Assembly (NCBI RefSeq): GCF_020535545.1
Contig: NZ_CP084752.1
Coordinates: 744,001-808,000, forward strand
Length of the DNA stretch: 64,000 bases
DNA from: Roseateles sp. XES5
GTDB lineage: Bacteria > Pseudomonadota > Alphaproteobacteria > Rhizobiales > Rhizobiaceae
Reading direction: 5' to 3'
Made by a program: the position numbers and the translations under genes. Of this stretch, positions 6,595 to 16,357 are shown piece by piece. The notes below the pieces were generated by a model. It was not told the origin of the DNA. It did no database searches and saw only the letters and a program-made list of their open reading frames with translations. Position 1 is the stretch's first letter. The number at the start of each line of letters is the position of its first letter.

Positions 6595-9507
6595 ATGACG
6601 TCTTCCTTTGTGCCGCAAACGCTGCGTGCCAGCCGGCTGCTCGCTTTCATGCTCCTGGCGGCGATGCTGTTCGTCGCCCTTCTTTCCGGGCGCGCCTTCG
6701 CGGTCGAGCCGGTGAAGATCTCCCGTGACGACACCGCGCTGGACCTGACCGCCACCACGGAAATCTATACGGGCCGGGGCGAGGCCTTCCAGGTGTCCAC
6801 CGCCCCCGGCACGGACGGCATCGTGCGCCGCATCGAGGTGCGCGCCACCTCCGACGAGCATCAGGGCGACTGGGCCGTCTTCGCGCTCGCCAACGTTTCG
6901 GAAGAGCAGATCGACCGCCTGATCGTCGCCCCGCATTTCCGCCTCGTGGAATCGAAGCTCTTCTGGCCGGACCTCGGCGCCAAGCGCATCATCTCGATCA
7001 CCCCGAGCGAAGGCTTCGCGCTCGACCGGCAGCAGAGCGAGGAGGCAGACGTCTTCCGCATCACGCTCAACCCCGGCACGGTCGTCACCTTCGTCGCGGA
7101 ACTGGCGACGCCCGACCTGCCGCAGATCTATCTCTGGGCGCCGGACGCCTACAAGGACACCGTCAACGCCTTCACGCTCTATCGCGGCATCGTGCTCGGC
7201 ATCGCCGGCCTGCTCGCGGTGTTCCTCACCATTCTCTTCGTCGTGAAGGGCACCTCCATGCTGCCGGCGACGGCGGCGCTCGCCTGGGCGGTGCTCGGCT
7301 ATATCTGCGTCGATTTCGGCTTCCTGTCCAAGCTCATCTCGATCACGGCCGGCGACGAACGCATATGGCGCGCGGGAACGGAGGTTTTCCTTGCCGCCGG
7401 CCTCGTCGTCTTCCTCTTCACCTATCTGAACCTCAATCGCTGGCACGCGCATCTTTCCTACGCGACGCTCGCCTGGATCCTCGGCCTCGGCCTGCTTTTC
7501 GGCGTCGCGATCTACGATCCGCCGATCGCCTCGGGCATCGCCCGCCTTTCCTTCGCGCTGACCGGCACGGTCGGCATCGTGCTCATCGCCTATCTCGGCT
7601 TCAACCGCTACGACCGCGCCATCCTGCTGGTGCCAGCCTGGGCGCTGATCCTCGTCTGGCTGTTCGGCGCCTGGCTGACGGTGACGGGCCAGCTCAACAA
7701 CGACATCATCCAGCCGGCGCTCGGCGGCGGCCTCGTCCTCATCGTGCTGCTCATCGGCTTCACGGTGATGCAGCATGCCTTCGCGGGCGGCGCCTATAGC
7801 CAGGGCCTGTTCTCCGACCTCGAGCGCCAGTCGCTGGCGCTGACGGGTTCGGGCGACACCGTGTGGGACTGGGACGTGGCGCGCGACCGCGTCGTCACCA
7901 TTCCCGACATTTCCATCCAGCTCGGCCTTGCGCCGGGCGTCATGCACGGCCCGGCCCGCAACTGGCTACCGCGCCTCCACCCCGATGACCGCGACCGCTT
8001 CCGCGCGACGCTCGACGTGCTCCTGGAGCACCGCAAGGGCCGGCTCAACCATCAGTTCCGCGTGCGCGCCGAGGACGGCCACTACCACTGGCTCTCCATC
8101 CGCGCCCGTCCCGTGCTCGGCGCGAACGGCGAAATCATCCGCTGTGTCGGCACGATCATCGACATCACCGAACAGCGCAACTCCGTCGACCGGCTGCTGC
8201 AGGACGCCCTGCACGACAACCTGACAGGCCTGCCGAACCGCCAGGTCTTCCTCGACCGGCTGCAGGCGATCCTGTCGCTGACCGCCAGCTCCGACAATGT
8301 GCGCCCGACGGTGCTGACCATCGACATCGACCGCTACAAGCAGGTCAACGATGCGCTCGGCATCGCCGCCGGCGACAATATCCTCATCGCGCTGACCCGG
8401 CGCCTGCGCCGCCTGCTGAAACCGCAGGACACGCTGGCGCGCCTTTCGGGCGACCAGTTCGGCCTCATCCTGATGTCGGAACGCGACCCGGCGAAGGTCG
8501 CCGATTTCGCCGACGCGGTCAGCAAGGCGATCATGGTGCCGATCAATTTCGGCGGCCGCGAGATCATCCTGACGGCCTCCATCGGCCTCGTATCCTGGGT
8601 CGACCAGCAGGAGGACGCGCCGGGCCTGCTCAACGACGCGGAGCTTGCCATGTACCGGGCCAAGAAGGCCGGCGGCAACCGCGTCGAGCCCTTCCGCCCC
8701 GCCTTCCGCACCTTCGGCGCGGATCGCCTGCAGATCGAGACGGACCTGCGCCGCGCCATCGAGCGCAAGGAACTGTCCCTCGTCTACCAGCCGATCGTCC
8801 GCCTGCAGGATGCCGAGATCGCCGGCTTCGAGGCGCTGATGCGCTGGGATCATCCCAAGCGCGGCAACATCTCGCCGGCCGAATTCATTCCCATCGCGGA
8901 AGCCTCCGATCTCATCAACCAGCTCGGCCTCTTCGCCTTCGACAAGGCGTCGAGCGACCTGATGGACTGGCAGCTCCAGACCGGCGATCTTCCCGTCTTC
9001 GTCTCGGTGAACCTGTCCAGCGCCCAGCTTCTCAACAACGAGCTTTACAACGACGTGCGCGCCGCGCTCGCGCGCACCCGCTGCGAGCCGCAGAAGATCA
9101 AGCTGGAACTCACCGAATCCGTGGTGATGGAAAACCCCGAACAGGCACGCCTGATCCTCAACAAGCTGAAGGACGTGGGTCTCGGCCTGGCGCTCGACGA
9201 CTTCGGCACGGGCCATTCCTCGCTCTCCTATCTCACCCGCTTCCCCTTCGACACGATCAAGATCGACAAGTCGCTGGTGCGCGATGGCTCGGACAAGCGC
9301 AGCGTGCTGCTGCGCTCGGTCGTCTCCATGGCGCGGGAGCTGGAAATGAAGGTCGTCGCCGAGGGCATCGAGTCGGAAGAGGACGCCATCGAACTCGGCA
9401 ATATGGGCTGCGAATTCGGCCAGAGCTATCTCTTCGGCCCGCCCATCGGCTACGATTCCGTGCTGCGGCTGCTGAAGGAACGCTTCCCGCTGATGAAGCG
9501 GGCGTAG
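6595..9507 (+). CDS. Membrane GGDEF/EAL protein with degenerate GGDEF site
   Basis: About 970 residues from the ATG at 6595; a GTG at 6538 is an alternative. The order is: signal peptide cleaved near SGRAFA, a periplasmic sensor of about 160 residues, seven or so membrane segments (about 200-410, 7TMR-DISM-like), a PAS domain (DTVWDWDVARDRVV, LHPDDR, ITEQ), then GGDEF and EAL. The GGDEF signature reads SGDQF instead of GG(D/E)EF, so cyclase activity is unlikely. The EAL domain keeps EALMRW, the ELTESVVM glutamate and DDFGTGHSS, so it probably degrades cyclic di-GMP in response to a periplasmic or membrane signal. Confidence 0.92.
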   Translation: MTSSFVPQTLRASRLLAFMLLAAMLFVALLSGRAFAVEPVKISRDDTALDLTATTEIYTGRGEAFQVSTAPGTDGIVRRIEVRATSDEHQGDWAVFALANVSEEQIDRLIVAPHFRLVESKLFWPDLGAKRIISITPSEGFALDRQQSEEADVFRITLNPGTVVTFVAELATPDLPQIYLWAPDAYKDTVNAFTLYRGIVLGIAGLLAVFLTILFVVKGTSMLPATAALAWAVLGYICVDFGFLSKLISITAGDERIWRAGTEVFLAAGLVVFLFTYLNLNRWHAHLSYATLAWILGLGLLFGVAIYDPPIASGIARLSFALTGTVGIVLIAYLGFNRYDRAILLVPAWALILVWLFGAWLTVTGQLNNDIIQPALGGGLVLIVLLIGFTVMQHAFAGGAYSQGLFSDLERQSLALTGSGDTVWDWDVARDRVVTIPDISIQLGLAPGVMHGPARNWLPRLHPDDRDRFRATLDVLLEHRKGRLNHQFRVRAEDGHYHWLSIRARPVLGANGEIIRCVGTIIDITEQRNSVDRLLQDALHDNLTGLPNRQVFLDRLQAILSLTASSDNVRPTVLTIDIDRYKQVNDALGIAAGDNILIALTRRLRRLLKPQDTLARLSGDQFGLILMSERDPAKVADFADAVSKAIMVPINFGGREIILTASIGLVSWVDQQEDAPGLLNDAELAMYRAKKAGGNRVEPFRPAFRTFGADRLQIETDLRRAIERKELSLVYQPIVRLQDAEIAGFEALMRWDHPKRGNISPAEFIPIAEASDLINQLGLFAFDKASSDLMDWQLQTGDLPVFVSVNLSSAQLLNNELYNDVRAALARTRCEPQKIKLELTESVVMENPEQARLILNKLKDVGLGLALDDFGTGHSSLSYLTRFPFDTIKIDKSLVRDGSDKRSVLLRSVVSMARELEMKVVAEGIESEEDAIELGNMGCEFGQSYLFGPPIGYDSVLRLLKERFPLMKRA

Positions 9508-9541
9508 ACGCGTCGAGAGTAAGGCCGGTGGAGGGAGATGC

Positions 9542-10609
9542 CTATTGGCTTCCCCCTGCCGCTCGCACCAGCCGATTGATGAAATCCAGCTTCTCCACCA
9601 CCGGCGGGGGCAGGACGAAGGGGTAGCTGTCGGGCTGGCCCATCGAGCGCTGGATGGCGTTCATGGCGACGGAGAGCGGGATCCAGGCTTCGACGAGGCG
9701 GCCGGCATTCGGCGCGCGATAGGGGTCGAATGTGACTTCGGCTTCCAGTTCCTCGTGCCCCTTCGGATCGGTGTTGAGGCCAAAGGCGCGGGCGGTTTCC
9801 AGCGTATCGACGATGTGGAAGAAATGCGCCCAGCATTCGGCGAAGTCCTCCGCCGGATGGCAGCTCGCATAGGTGCTGATGAACCGCTCCTGCCAGTCGG
9901 GCGGCGGGCCCTGTTCGTAATTGCGCTGGAGCGCGGCGGCGTAGTCTTCGCGCTCATCGCCGAAGAGACGGCGCGCCTCCTCCAGCGTCGGCGCGTCGCG
10001 GATCAACCGGGCCCAGTAGAAATGGCCGATCTCGTGGCGGAAATGGCCGAGCAACGTGCGATAGGGTTCATCCATCGAGACACGCACGCTCTCACGCACC
10101 GCGTCTTCGGCCTCGGCGGCGCGCAGGCTGACGAGGCCGTCTTCATGGCCCGTCATGGCGGCAGCGAGGATATTGCCGCCGGCGTCCACCTCATCGGCCA
10201 GAAAATCGAAGACGAGGCCGCCGGATGGGTCTTCCCCGCGGGTCGGATGCGGCAATCCCCAGCGCAGGATCGAATAGAAGAGATGGCGCTGCGCCGCGCC
10301 GATGCGGCGCCAGCGCTCCAGCCCCTGCGGATCGGTGGTCGGCACGATGCGGTTGTGGCGGCAGGCCGCGCAGAAGGCGTGGGGGCTGTCGGTCGGCAGC
10401 AGCCAGTTGCAGACATCCTGCGTGGCGTTTTCGCAGAAGCGATAGACGCCCTCGCCCGGCGCGATCGTCCAGAAGCCCTCGCCTTCCGGCGTCAGCGCAT
10501 GCAGCGTGACGTCCTCGGCGAGAAAACCGAGCGTGGAGCCGCAGCGCACGCAGAGCCGGTTGTCGAAATGGATGGTCTGGCCGCAGGTCCTGCAGGTGAA
10601 GAGCTTCAT
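9542..10609 (-). CDS. Zinc-ribbon, putative zinc metallopeptidase
   Basis: A 355-residue protein beginning with a zinc ribbon (MKLFTCRTCGQTIHFDNRLCVRCG, two CxxC pairs) and a further CAAC pair near residue 90. In the middle, FRHEIGHFYW contains HExxH, the zinc-protease motif. HPAEDFAECWAHFFHI follows with possible third-ligand residues. This matches the family annotated as putative zinc-binding metallopeptidase (DUF2248-like), common in Rhizobiales. Substrates are unknown. There is no signal peptide, so it is probably cytoplasmic. It is convergent with the GGDEF/EAL gene. Confidence 0.8.
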   Translation of the reverse strand: MKLFTCRTCGQTIHFDNRLCVRCGSTLGFLAEDVTLHALTPEGEGFWTIAPGEGVYRFCENATQDVCNWLLPTDSPHAFCAACRHNRIVPTTDPQGLERWRRIGAAQRHLFYSILRWGLPHPTRGEDPSGGLVFDFLADEVDAGGNILAAAMTGHEDGLVSLRAAEAEDAVRESVRVSMDEPYRTLLGHFRHEIGHFYWARLIRDAPTLEEARRLFGDEREDYAAALQRNYEQGPPPDWQERFISTYASCHPAEDFAECWAHFFHIVDTLETARAFGLNTDPKGHEELEAEVTFDPYRAPNAGRLVEAWIPLSVAMNAIQRSMGQPDSYPFVLPPPVVEKLDFINRLVRAAGGSQ

Positions 10610-10723
10610 GGCACCCCCGGATGGCAACGTGGCTTCCTGCAAATACCCGCATCGGCCACCGCCGATACGGGTATCGTTCCTTCAAGAAGGACAAATGACG
10701 CGGCGAAGGCGTTCGTCCCGCCG

Positions 10724-10918
10724 TCAGAGGCGGTCGACCGCGCCCTTCACGGCATCCTTGGCCTTGCCGACCGTCTTCTGGGTCTTGCCCTTGGTTTCCT
10801 GCATTGCGCCTTCGGCGCGCAGCTTGGGGCTGCCGGCTGCCTTGCCGGCCGCCTGCTTGGCCTTGCCCGCCAGTTCGTTGGCCGTGCCCTTGATCTTGTC
10901 GCTCGTGCTACCCACCAT
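10724..10918 (-). CDS. CsbD family stress protein
   Basis: A 64-residue, lysine- and alanine-rich protein reading [18 protein letters not shown], followed by repeated KxKxxVGKAKD-like turns. This is the CsbD pattern of small, mostly helical proteins induced by general stress or osmotic signals in many bacteria. The biochemical role is unknown. The ATG at 10918 is preferred over the upstream in-frame ATG at 10963 because it gives the family's usual N-terminus. Confidence 0.88.
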   Translation of the reverse strand: MVGSTSDKIKGTANELAGKAKQAAGKAAGSPKLRAEGAMQETKGKTQKTVGKAKDAVKGAVDRL

Positions 10919-11017
10919 CGTACTCCTGTCGTTCGTGGCGTGCTCATTCACGCGGCGAGACAACGGACAACGCGCCGACTGGTTCCATGACGTAAAGATG
11001 AAATCGCGCGCCCGCGA

Positions 11018-11623
11018 TCAGGCGTGGCCGGCCTCGGTGGAGAGCATGGCCGGCGTGATGCCCATGAGGCCGAGAGCGCGCTCGTACTTGCTGTCGAGGT
11101 TGGTGTCGAAGATCAGTTCTTCCTGCGCCGGGCAGGTCAGCCAGCCGTTGGCGCCGATCTCGCTTTCGATCTGCCCCGCGCCCCAGCCGGCATAGCCGAG
11201 CATCATCAGCCCGCGCTGCGGGCCACGCCCGCGGGAAATGGCGCGCACGATATCCAGCGTCGCCGTCAGGCAGATGTCGTCGCTGACGGGGATGGAGGAT
11301 TCGGACAGGTAGTCGTCCGAATGGAGGACGAAGCCACGGCCGCTTTCCACCGGCCCGCCGCAGCGGATGGGGAAATCCAGCGTCGAGCCCGGCAGGCGGA
11401 TCACCTCGTCCTCGCCGAGAAGGTCGAGATGCAGCAAAACGTCGGAAAAACTCAGTTGCTGCGCCCGGTTGATGACGAAGCCCATCGCGCCGTCTTCCGA
11501 ATGGGCGCAGATATAGACGACGGTGCGGGCGAAATTGGCGTCGGCCATCCCCGGCATGGCGATCAGGAACTGACCGTCAAGGAAGCCGCGTTCTCGCTCG
11601 TTTTTCAGAACCGACAGAGCCAT
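11018..11623 (-). CDS. YqgE/AlgH family protein (UPF0301)
   Basis: A protein of 201 residues. [26 protein letters not shown] near the start, followed by GAMGFVINR, then the CGGPV segment and [14 protein letters not shown], are the conserved blocks of the YqgE/AlgH fold. Length is normal for the family. Function is poorly known; links to alginate regulation and redox-sensitive regulation have been proposed in other bacteria. It is transcribed divergently from the DsbD-alpha-like gene, with a promoter region of about 170 bp between them. Confidence 0.92.
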   Translation of the reverse strand: MALSVLKNERERGFLDGQFLIAMPGMADANFARTVVYICAHSEDGAMGFVINRAQQLSFSDVLLHLDLLGEDEVIRLPGSTLDFPIRCGGPVESGRGFVLHSDDYLSESSIPVSDDICLTATLDIVRAISRGRGPQRGLMMLGYAGWGAGQIESEIGANGWLTCPAQEELIFDTNLDSKYERALGLMGITPAMLSTEAGHA

Positions 11624-11796
11624 AATGCCCTCAGCCTATCAATTCGCCGCCAAATGAAAAGCGTTCTTTTCACCCCGATGCAGCGTGAAGCGTGCGCAAA
11701 GACCTGTGGCGAGCGGGCCGCCGATCAAGCTTTTATGATTGCGCCGTGCGGTTTTGTTGCTGGAAACGGCGGGGCGGCAGCGCTAGATGTGGGAGC

Positions 11797-12588
11797 ATGA
11801 AACGCCTGCAAACCGCTGCCATCGCGCTGCTTTTCCTCTCTTCCGCCGCCAGCGCCGCGACATCCTCCTGGGTCGAGACCGAGGGCGGCGACGTGCGCCT
11901 TGTCGCCCTGCCCGCGGCGGCCGACGGTTCGGTGCGCGCCATGCTCGATATCCGCCTGCATGACGGCTGGAAGACCTATTGGCGCGATCCCGGCGGCAGC
12001 GGCATTCCGCCGTCCATCACCCTGACCGGCGCGAATCTCGTCTCGATCGGCTTTCCCGCGCCCCGGCGGCTCGGCGATGTGGAAAACCACTATATCGGCT
12101 ATGACAGGCCGGTGCGCCTGCCGCTGACCCTCGGCAATGCGGCGGGTGGGGCGATCACCGCCAAGGTCTTCCTCGGCGTATGCAAGAACCTGTGCATTCC
12201 CGTGCAGGCGGAGCTTTCCGTCGATACGAGCGGCGAGAGCTTTGCAAATCCCCTCGAGGAAGCGGCGATCGCCGCGGCCGAGGCGAGCCTGCCGCACGGC
12301 GCGGACGACGGTTTCAAGCCGCTCTCCGGCCACTTCGCGGCGGACGGCATGAGCGTCACGGTGCGCTTCGAGGCGCCGGGCGATACGCCCCTGCCCGATG
12401 TGTTCCTCTCCAGCGCCTCGTCCTTCGAATTCGGCGCGGCCGGCCCCGTGCGGCGCGAGGGCGCCGCCTTCGTCGCCGAGGTGCCGGTGCTGCACCGGCC
12501 CAAGGTCTTCGACCTGACCAAAAACCCGATCAGCCTGACGGTGCGCGCCGGCGAGAAGACGATGGAAAGCCCGCTTGCCATCGACTAG
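11797..12588 (+). CDS. Exported protein with DsbD alpha-like domain
   Basis: A protein of 263 residues with a clear signal peptide (MKRLQTAAIALLFLSSAASA). The mature part starts with a beta-sandwich containing LHDGWKTYWRDPGGSGIPP, the signature of the DsbD N-terminal domain family. CKNLCIP supplies the two cysteines of the DsbD-alpha redox centre. It lacks the membrane and thioredoxin domains of full DsbD, so it may take electrons from another thiol carrier in the periplasm. A peroxiredoxin gene follows after about 55 bp, and a redox partnership between the two is an inference. Confidence 0.85.
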   Translation: MKRLQTAAIALLFLSSAASAATSSWVETEGGDVRLVALPAAADGSVRAMLDIRLHDGWKTYWRDPGGSGIPPSITLTGANLVSIGFPAPRRLGDVENHYIGYDRPVRLPLTLGNAAGGAITAKVFLGVCKNLCIPVQAELSVDTSGESFANPLEEAAIAAAEASLPHGADDGFKPLSGHFAADGMSVTVRFEAPGDTPLPDVFLSSASSFEFGAAGPVRREGAAFVAEVPVLHRPKVFDLTKNPISLTVRAGEKTMESPLAID

Positions 12589-12642
12589 CGCTCCCCTATA
12601 GTTCCGCCGCAAGCCATTCCGCTGTCATACAGGAGAGACGCC

Positions 12643-13128
12643 GTGACCATTGCCGTTGGAGACAAGCTGCCCGACCTCAAGCTGAAGGAACGCACGCCGG
12701 ACGGTCCCGCCGATATCTCGACCGAGGACCTTTTCAAGGGCAAGCGCGTCGTGCTCTTCGCCGTTCCGGGCGCCTTCACGCCCACCTGCTCGCTGAACCA
12801 CCTGCCGGGTTATCTGGAAAACCGCGATGCGATCCTCGCCAAGGGCGTCGACGACATCGCCGTCGTCGCCGTCAACGACCACCATGTCATGGGCGCCTGG
12901 GCGACCTCGACGGGCGGAGCGGGCAAGCTGCGCTTCCTCGCCGACTGGGACGCCGGCTTCACCAAGGCGCTCGGCATGGACATCGACCTGTCCGCCGGCA
13001 CGCTGGGCGTGCGGTCCAAGCGCTATTCTATGCTGGTCGAGGACGGCGTGGTGAAGACGCTGAACATCGAGGAAAGCCCGGGCCAGGCGACCGTTTCGGG
13101 CGCGGCCGCGATGATCGAGCAGCTTTGA
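12643..13128 (+). CDS. Peroxiredoxin, Prx5 type
   Basis: A 161-residue thiol peroxidase that reduces hydrogen peroxide and organic peroxides. The peroxidatic cysteine is in PGAFTPTCSLNHLPGY near residue 49, and VVAVNDHHVMGAW and SKRYSMLVEDGVVK follow as in the Prx5/AHP family. There is no glutaredoxin fusion and no signal peptide, so it is cytoplasmic. It begins with GTG at 12643 after AGGAGAG. It probably shares a transcript with the upstream DsbD-alpha-like gene. A compound repeat lies just downstream. Confidence 0.94.
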   Translation: MTIAVGDKLPDLKLKERTPDGPADISTEDLFKGKRVVLFAVPGAFTPTCSLNHLPGYLENRDAILAKGVDDIAVVAVNDHHVMGAWATSTGGAGKLRFLADWDAGFTKALGMDIDLSAGTLGVRSKRYSMLVEDGVVKTLNIEESPGQATVSGAAAMIEQL

Positions 13129-13168
13129 GACTGCGCTAAGCCGGCCCTTCGAGGCGGGGCGGGTCTCG

Positions 13169-13406
13169 CCCCCTCTGCCCTGCCGGGCATCTCCCCCTCA
13201 AGGGGGAGATTGGATGGAGCGCCGCCTCACATCCCTTTGACATTCCAGATCAAGCACCGTCAGCGCCACGTGCCGATCCCCTCTCCTTGAGCGGAGATTG
13301 GACGACGCAGCGCCTCGCACTCCTTTGACGTTCCAGATCAGCGCTGTCATTGCCACTTGCCGATCTCCCCCCTTGAGGGGGAGATGCCCGGCAGGGCAGA
13401 GGGGGG
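13169..13406. repeat. Compound palindromic repeat element, 238 bp
   Basis: Near-perfect terminal inverted repeats of 42-44 bp (13169-13210 and 13363-13406), containing TGCCGGGCATCTCCCCC. Each end can itself fold (CCCCCTCAAGGGGG). The interior holds two diverged copies of a unit of about 72 bp, at about 13206-13277 and 13291-13363, each with the core TTTGACRTTCCAGATCA, separated by a degenerate inner arm. It looks like two elements joined by one shared arm. The same family is found at 46126-46276. It has no coding capacity, so it would be mobilised in trans if at all. Confidence 0.85.
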
Positions 13407-13444
13407 CAGCAGCGCACCGAAACGCCCGGAATGGAGCTACCGCC

Positions 13445-13885
13445 CTACCCCTTCTTGAACGGCGCCATGCCCTTGCGGGCCAGTTCGTCCGCGCGTTCGT
13501 TTTCCGGATGTCCGGCATGGCCCTTGACCCAGTGCCATTCGACCTTGTGGCGCAGGCGCGCCTCGTCGAGCGCCTGCCAGAGGTCGCCGTTCTTCACCGG
13601 CTTCTTGTCGGCGGTCTTCCAGCCGTTCTTCTTCCAGCCGAAGATCCACTTGGAAATGCCGTCCATGACGTATTTCGAGTCGGTGTAGAGATCGACCTCG
13701 CAGGCCGTCTTCAGCGCGCCGAGGGCCGAGACGGCGGCGGTCAGTTCCATGCGGTTGTTCGTCGTCACCGCCTCGCCGCCGCAAAGGTCCTTCTCCACCT
13801 CGCCATAGCGCAGCACCGCGCCCCAGCCGCCGGGTCCCGGATTGCCCGAGCAGGCACCGTCCGTAAAGATATCGACATGCTTCAT
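13445..13885 (-). CDS. rnhA: Ribonuclease HI
   Basis: A 146-residue enzyme that cuts RNA in RNA-DNA hybrids. All four acidic catalytic residues are visible in their normal blocks: [38 protein letters not shown] and [12 protein letters not shown]. The basic handle region ([16 protein letters not shown]) is present, as in E. coli RNase HI. Its start overlaps the thrB stop by 4 bp (ATGA), so translation is coupled, as in other Rhizobiaceae. Confidence 0.97.
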   Translation of the reverse strand: MKHVDIFTDGACSGNPGPGGWGAVLRYGEVEKDLCGGEAVTTNNRMELTAAVSALGALKTACEVDLYTDSKYVMDGISKWIFGWKKNGWKTADKKPVKNGDLWQALDEARLRHKVEWHWVKGHAGHPENERADELARKGMAPFKKG

Positions 13886-14847
13886 CGCGACAGCCCGTAA
13901 TCCGCGGCGGTCTCGACCTGGCGGTGGAAGCGCAGCTTGCGCAGATATTCGAGCGGGTCCTTCTTGACCACCAGCGCGCCCGGCGGCGTCATCAGCCAGT
14001 CGTAGAGCCGCGTCAGGAAGAAGCGCAAGGCCGAGCCGCGCGAGAGCAGCGGCAGGGCGGCGGCTTCCTCGGCCGTCAGCGGACGCACGCTCTCGTAACC
14101 GGCCAGCAGCGCCATGCCCTTGGTGAGGTTGAACGAGCCGTCCTTCTCGAAGCACCAGGCATTGAGACAGGTGGCGACGTCATAGGCGAGGAAATCGTTG
14201 CAGGCGAAATAGAAGTCGATGAGGCCCGAAAGCGCGTCGCCGATGAAGAAGACGTTGTCGGGGAAGAGATCGGCATGGATGACGCCCGACGGCAGGGTCT
14301 TCGGCCAATTGGCTTCGAGGAAGGCAAGCTCGCCGCCGATCTCGCCCTGCAGGCCCGCTTCCACCTCGTCGGCGCGGTCGGCCGACTTGCCCCACAGCGG
14401 CCGCCAGCCATCGACCGTGAGCGCGTTCCTGCGGGTGATGGCGAAGCCTTCGCCGGCCAGGTGCATTTCGGCAAGCGCCTTGCCGACCTCGCGGCAGTGC
14501 TTCGCCGCGGGCTTCCTCAGCCACATGCCTTCGAGGAAGGAGATCATCGCGGCCGGGCGGCCGGAGAGTTCGCCAAGCAGCGCGCCGTCGTTGCGCGGCA
14601 GCGGCAGCGGGCAGGACAGGCCGCGCTCGGCAAGATGGTGCATCAGGCCAAGGAAGAACGGCAGGTCGTTGCGGTCGACGCGCTTTTCGTAGAGCGTCAG
14701 GATGAAGGCGCCCTTGGTGGTGTGCAGCAGGAAGTTGGAGTTCTCCACGCCCTCGGCGATGCCCTTGTAGGAGAGCAGCGTGCCCGCGTCATAGGCGGCG
14801 AGGAAGCGGGAAAGATCGTCTTCGGTGATATCGGTATAGACGGCCAC
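13882..14847 (-). CDS. thrB: Homoserine kinase, APH fold
   Basis: A 321-residue kinase phosphorylating homoserine, the step before ThrC. It belongs to the aminoglycoside-phosphotransferase-like ThrB of alphaproteobacteria and pseudomonads, not the GHMP type. Key blocks are [20 protein letters not shown] (nucleotide loop), [14 protein letters not shown] (catalytic Asp) and [15 protein letters not shown] (metal-binding Asp). Its length is normal. It lies between ispH (95 bp upstream) and rnhA (4-bp overlap). Confidence 0.96.
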   Translation of the reverse strand: MAVYTDITEDDLSRFLAAYDAGTLLSYKGIAEGVENSNFLLHTTKGAFILTLYEKRVDRNDLPFFLGLMHHLAERGLSCPLPLPRNDGALLGELSGRPAAMISFLEGMWLRKPAAKHCREVGKALAEMHLAGEGFAITRRNALTVDGWRPLWGKSADRADEVEAGLQGEIGGELAFLEANWPKTLPSGVIHADLFPDNVFFIGDALSGLIDFYFACNDFLAYDVATCLNAWCFEKDGSFNLTKGMALLAGYESVRPLTAEEAAALPLLSRGSALRFFLTRLYDWLMTPPGALVVKKDPLEYLRKLRFHRQVETAADYGLSR

Positions 14848-14942
14848 GGCGGGGTCTCAGGCTTGCATGGATCGGATCGGTGGTCGGATGGTGTCATCCC
14901 CTCCGGCCGGCGGGCCGGAAAGGGGTACGGCGCGGCAAATGC

Positions 14943-15944
14943 CTAGTCCCCATTCACAAAGGCCATGTCGGCTGAGGTGAGTTCGATATTGCGCAGTTCG
15001 CGGTTGACGAGGAAGTGCTCGTTTTCCTCGACCGTATCGGCAAGCTCCACCACGGCGTTGTAGCGCGCGCGGAAGGCTTCGATGATCTCGTTGACGATGA
15101 CCTCGGGCGCGGAGGCGCCGGCCGAGAGGCCGACGGTCCTGATGTCGCCGATGGTTTCCCAGTCGATCTCGGCGGCGCGCTGGACGAGCACGGACTTCGT
15201 CGCGCCGGCGCGCAGCGCCACTTCGACGAGGCGCTTGGAATTGGACGAGTTCGGCGCGCCGACGATGAGGAAGAGATCGCAGCCGGGCGCGGCCTGCTTG
15301 ACGGCCTCCTGCCGGTTGGTGGTGGCGTAGCAGATCGAATCGGCCGCGGGGGCCGTGAGATTGGGGAAGCGCTCGTGCAGGCGCTTGATCACGCCGGCCG
15401 TATCGTCGACCGACAATGTCGTCTGGGTGACGAAGCCGAGATTGTCCGGGTCGGGCGGCATGTATCTGTCGGCATCCTCGACGGTCTCGACCAGGTCGAC
15501 CGAGCCCTCCGGCAACTGGCCCATGGTGCCGATCACTTCCGGGTGGCCGGCATGGCCGATCAGCACGACATGGCGGCCGAGGCGCTGGTGGCGCATCGCC
15601 TGCTTGTGCACCTTGGAGACCAGCGGGCAGGTCGCGTCGAGATAGAAGAGATTGCGCGCCTCGGCATCGGCCGGCACGGATTTGGGCACGCCATGGGCGG
15701 AGAAGACGACCGGCTGCTGGCGGTGCTCGTCCGGGATCTCGTCGAGTTCCTCGACGAAGATCGCGCCCTTGGCCTCGAGGCCTTCCACCACATAGGTGTT
15801 GTGCACGATCTCGTGGCGCACATAGATGGGCGCCCCGAACTTGAGCAGGGCCCGCTCCACGATCTCGATCGCGCGGTCCACGCCGGCGCAGAAACCGCGC
15901 GGGCCGCAGAGCCTGATGGTCAAATCCGGTCGGTTCTCAGTCAT
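14943..15944 (-). CDS. ispH: 4-hydroxy-3-methylbut-2-enyl diphosphate reductase
   Basis: About 333 residues from the ATG at 15944; an ATG two codons upstream (15950) is also possible. It is the last enzyme of the MEP isoprenoid pathway, reducing HMBPP to IPP and DMAPP through a 4Fe-4S cluster. The three cluster cysteines are in [22 protein letters not shown] and [11 protein letters not shown]. Conserved HGVP and [10 protein letters not shown] segments contact the diphosphate. It sits just after the DUF1304 gene in the minus-strand run from SURF1 to rnhA. dxs, the first MEP gene, is at 51.7 kb. Confidence 0.97.
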   Translation of the reverse strand: MTENRPDLTIRLCGPRGFCAGVDRAIEIVERALLKFGAPIYVRHEIVHNTYVVEGLEAKGAIFVEELDEIPDEHRQQPVVFSAHGVPKSVPADAEARNLFYLDATCPLVSKVHKQAMRHQRLGRHVVLIGHAGHPEVIGTMGQLPEGSVDLVETVEDADRYMPPDPDNLGFVTQTTLSVDDTAGVIKRLHERFPNLTAPAADSICYATTNRQEAVKQAAPGCDLFLIVGAPNSSNSKRLVEVALRAGATKSVLVQRAAEIDWETIGDIRTVGLSAGASAPEVIVNEIIEAFRARYNAVVELADTVEENEHFLVNRELRNIELTSADMAFVNGD

Positions 15945-15953
15945 GCGCATCGG

Positions 15954-16319
15954 TTATCCGGCAATGAGGACGGCAGCAAGGGCGATGGCCGCGGGAAGCG
16001 CCTGGATGACGAAAATCTTCCGCGAGGCCGTTGCGCCCCCATATAGGCCGGCGACCACGACCGCGCCAAGGAAAAACAATTTGATCTGCCAGGCGAAGGC
16101 CGGATCGGGATGGAGGAGCGACCAGAAGAGGCCGGCGGCAAGGAAGCCGTTGTAGAGCCCCTGGTTGGCGGCGAGCACCTTTGTCGCCTCCGCCTGGGCC
16201 GGCGTCATGCCGAAGGCCCGAAGACCCTTCGGCGTCGTCCAGAGAACCATTTCCAGGACGAGGATATAGACATGTTCGAGCGCGATGAGCGCGACGAGAA
16301 TGGTTGCGAGCGCCTGCAT
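15954..16319 (-). CDS. DUF1304 membrane protein
   Basis: A protein of 121 residues with four predicted membrane helices and little loop sequence. LEHVYILVLEMVLW at the first helix and ANQGLYNGFLAAG in the middle are the DUF1304 hallmarks. Function is unknown. It lies between SURF1 and ispH, and its stop is only 9 bp before ispH, so it is likely translated from the same message. Confidence 0.88.
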   Translation of the reverse strand: MQALATILVALIALEHVYILVLEMVLWTTPKGLRAFGMTPAQAEATKVLAANQGLYNGFLAAGLFWSLLHPDPAFAWQIKLFFLGAVVVAGLYGGATASRKIFVIQALPAAIALAAVLIAG

Positions 16320-16357
16320 GCCTTGCCCTCCGTTGCCATCCTCTTTCCTACGGCATT

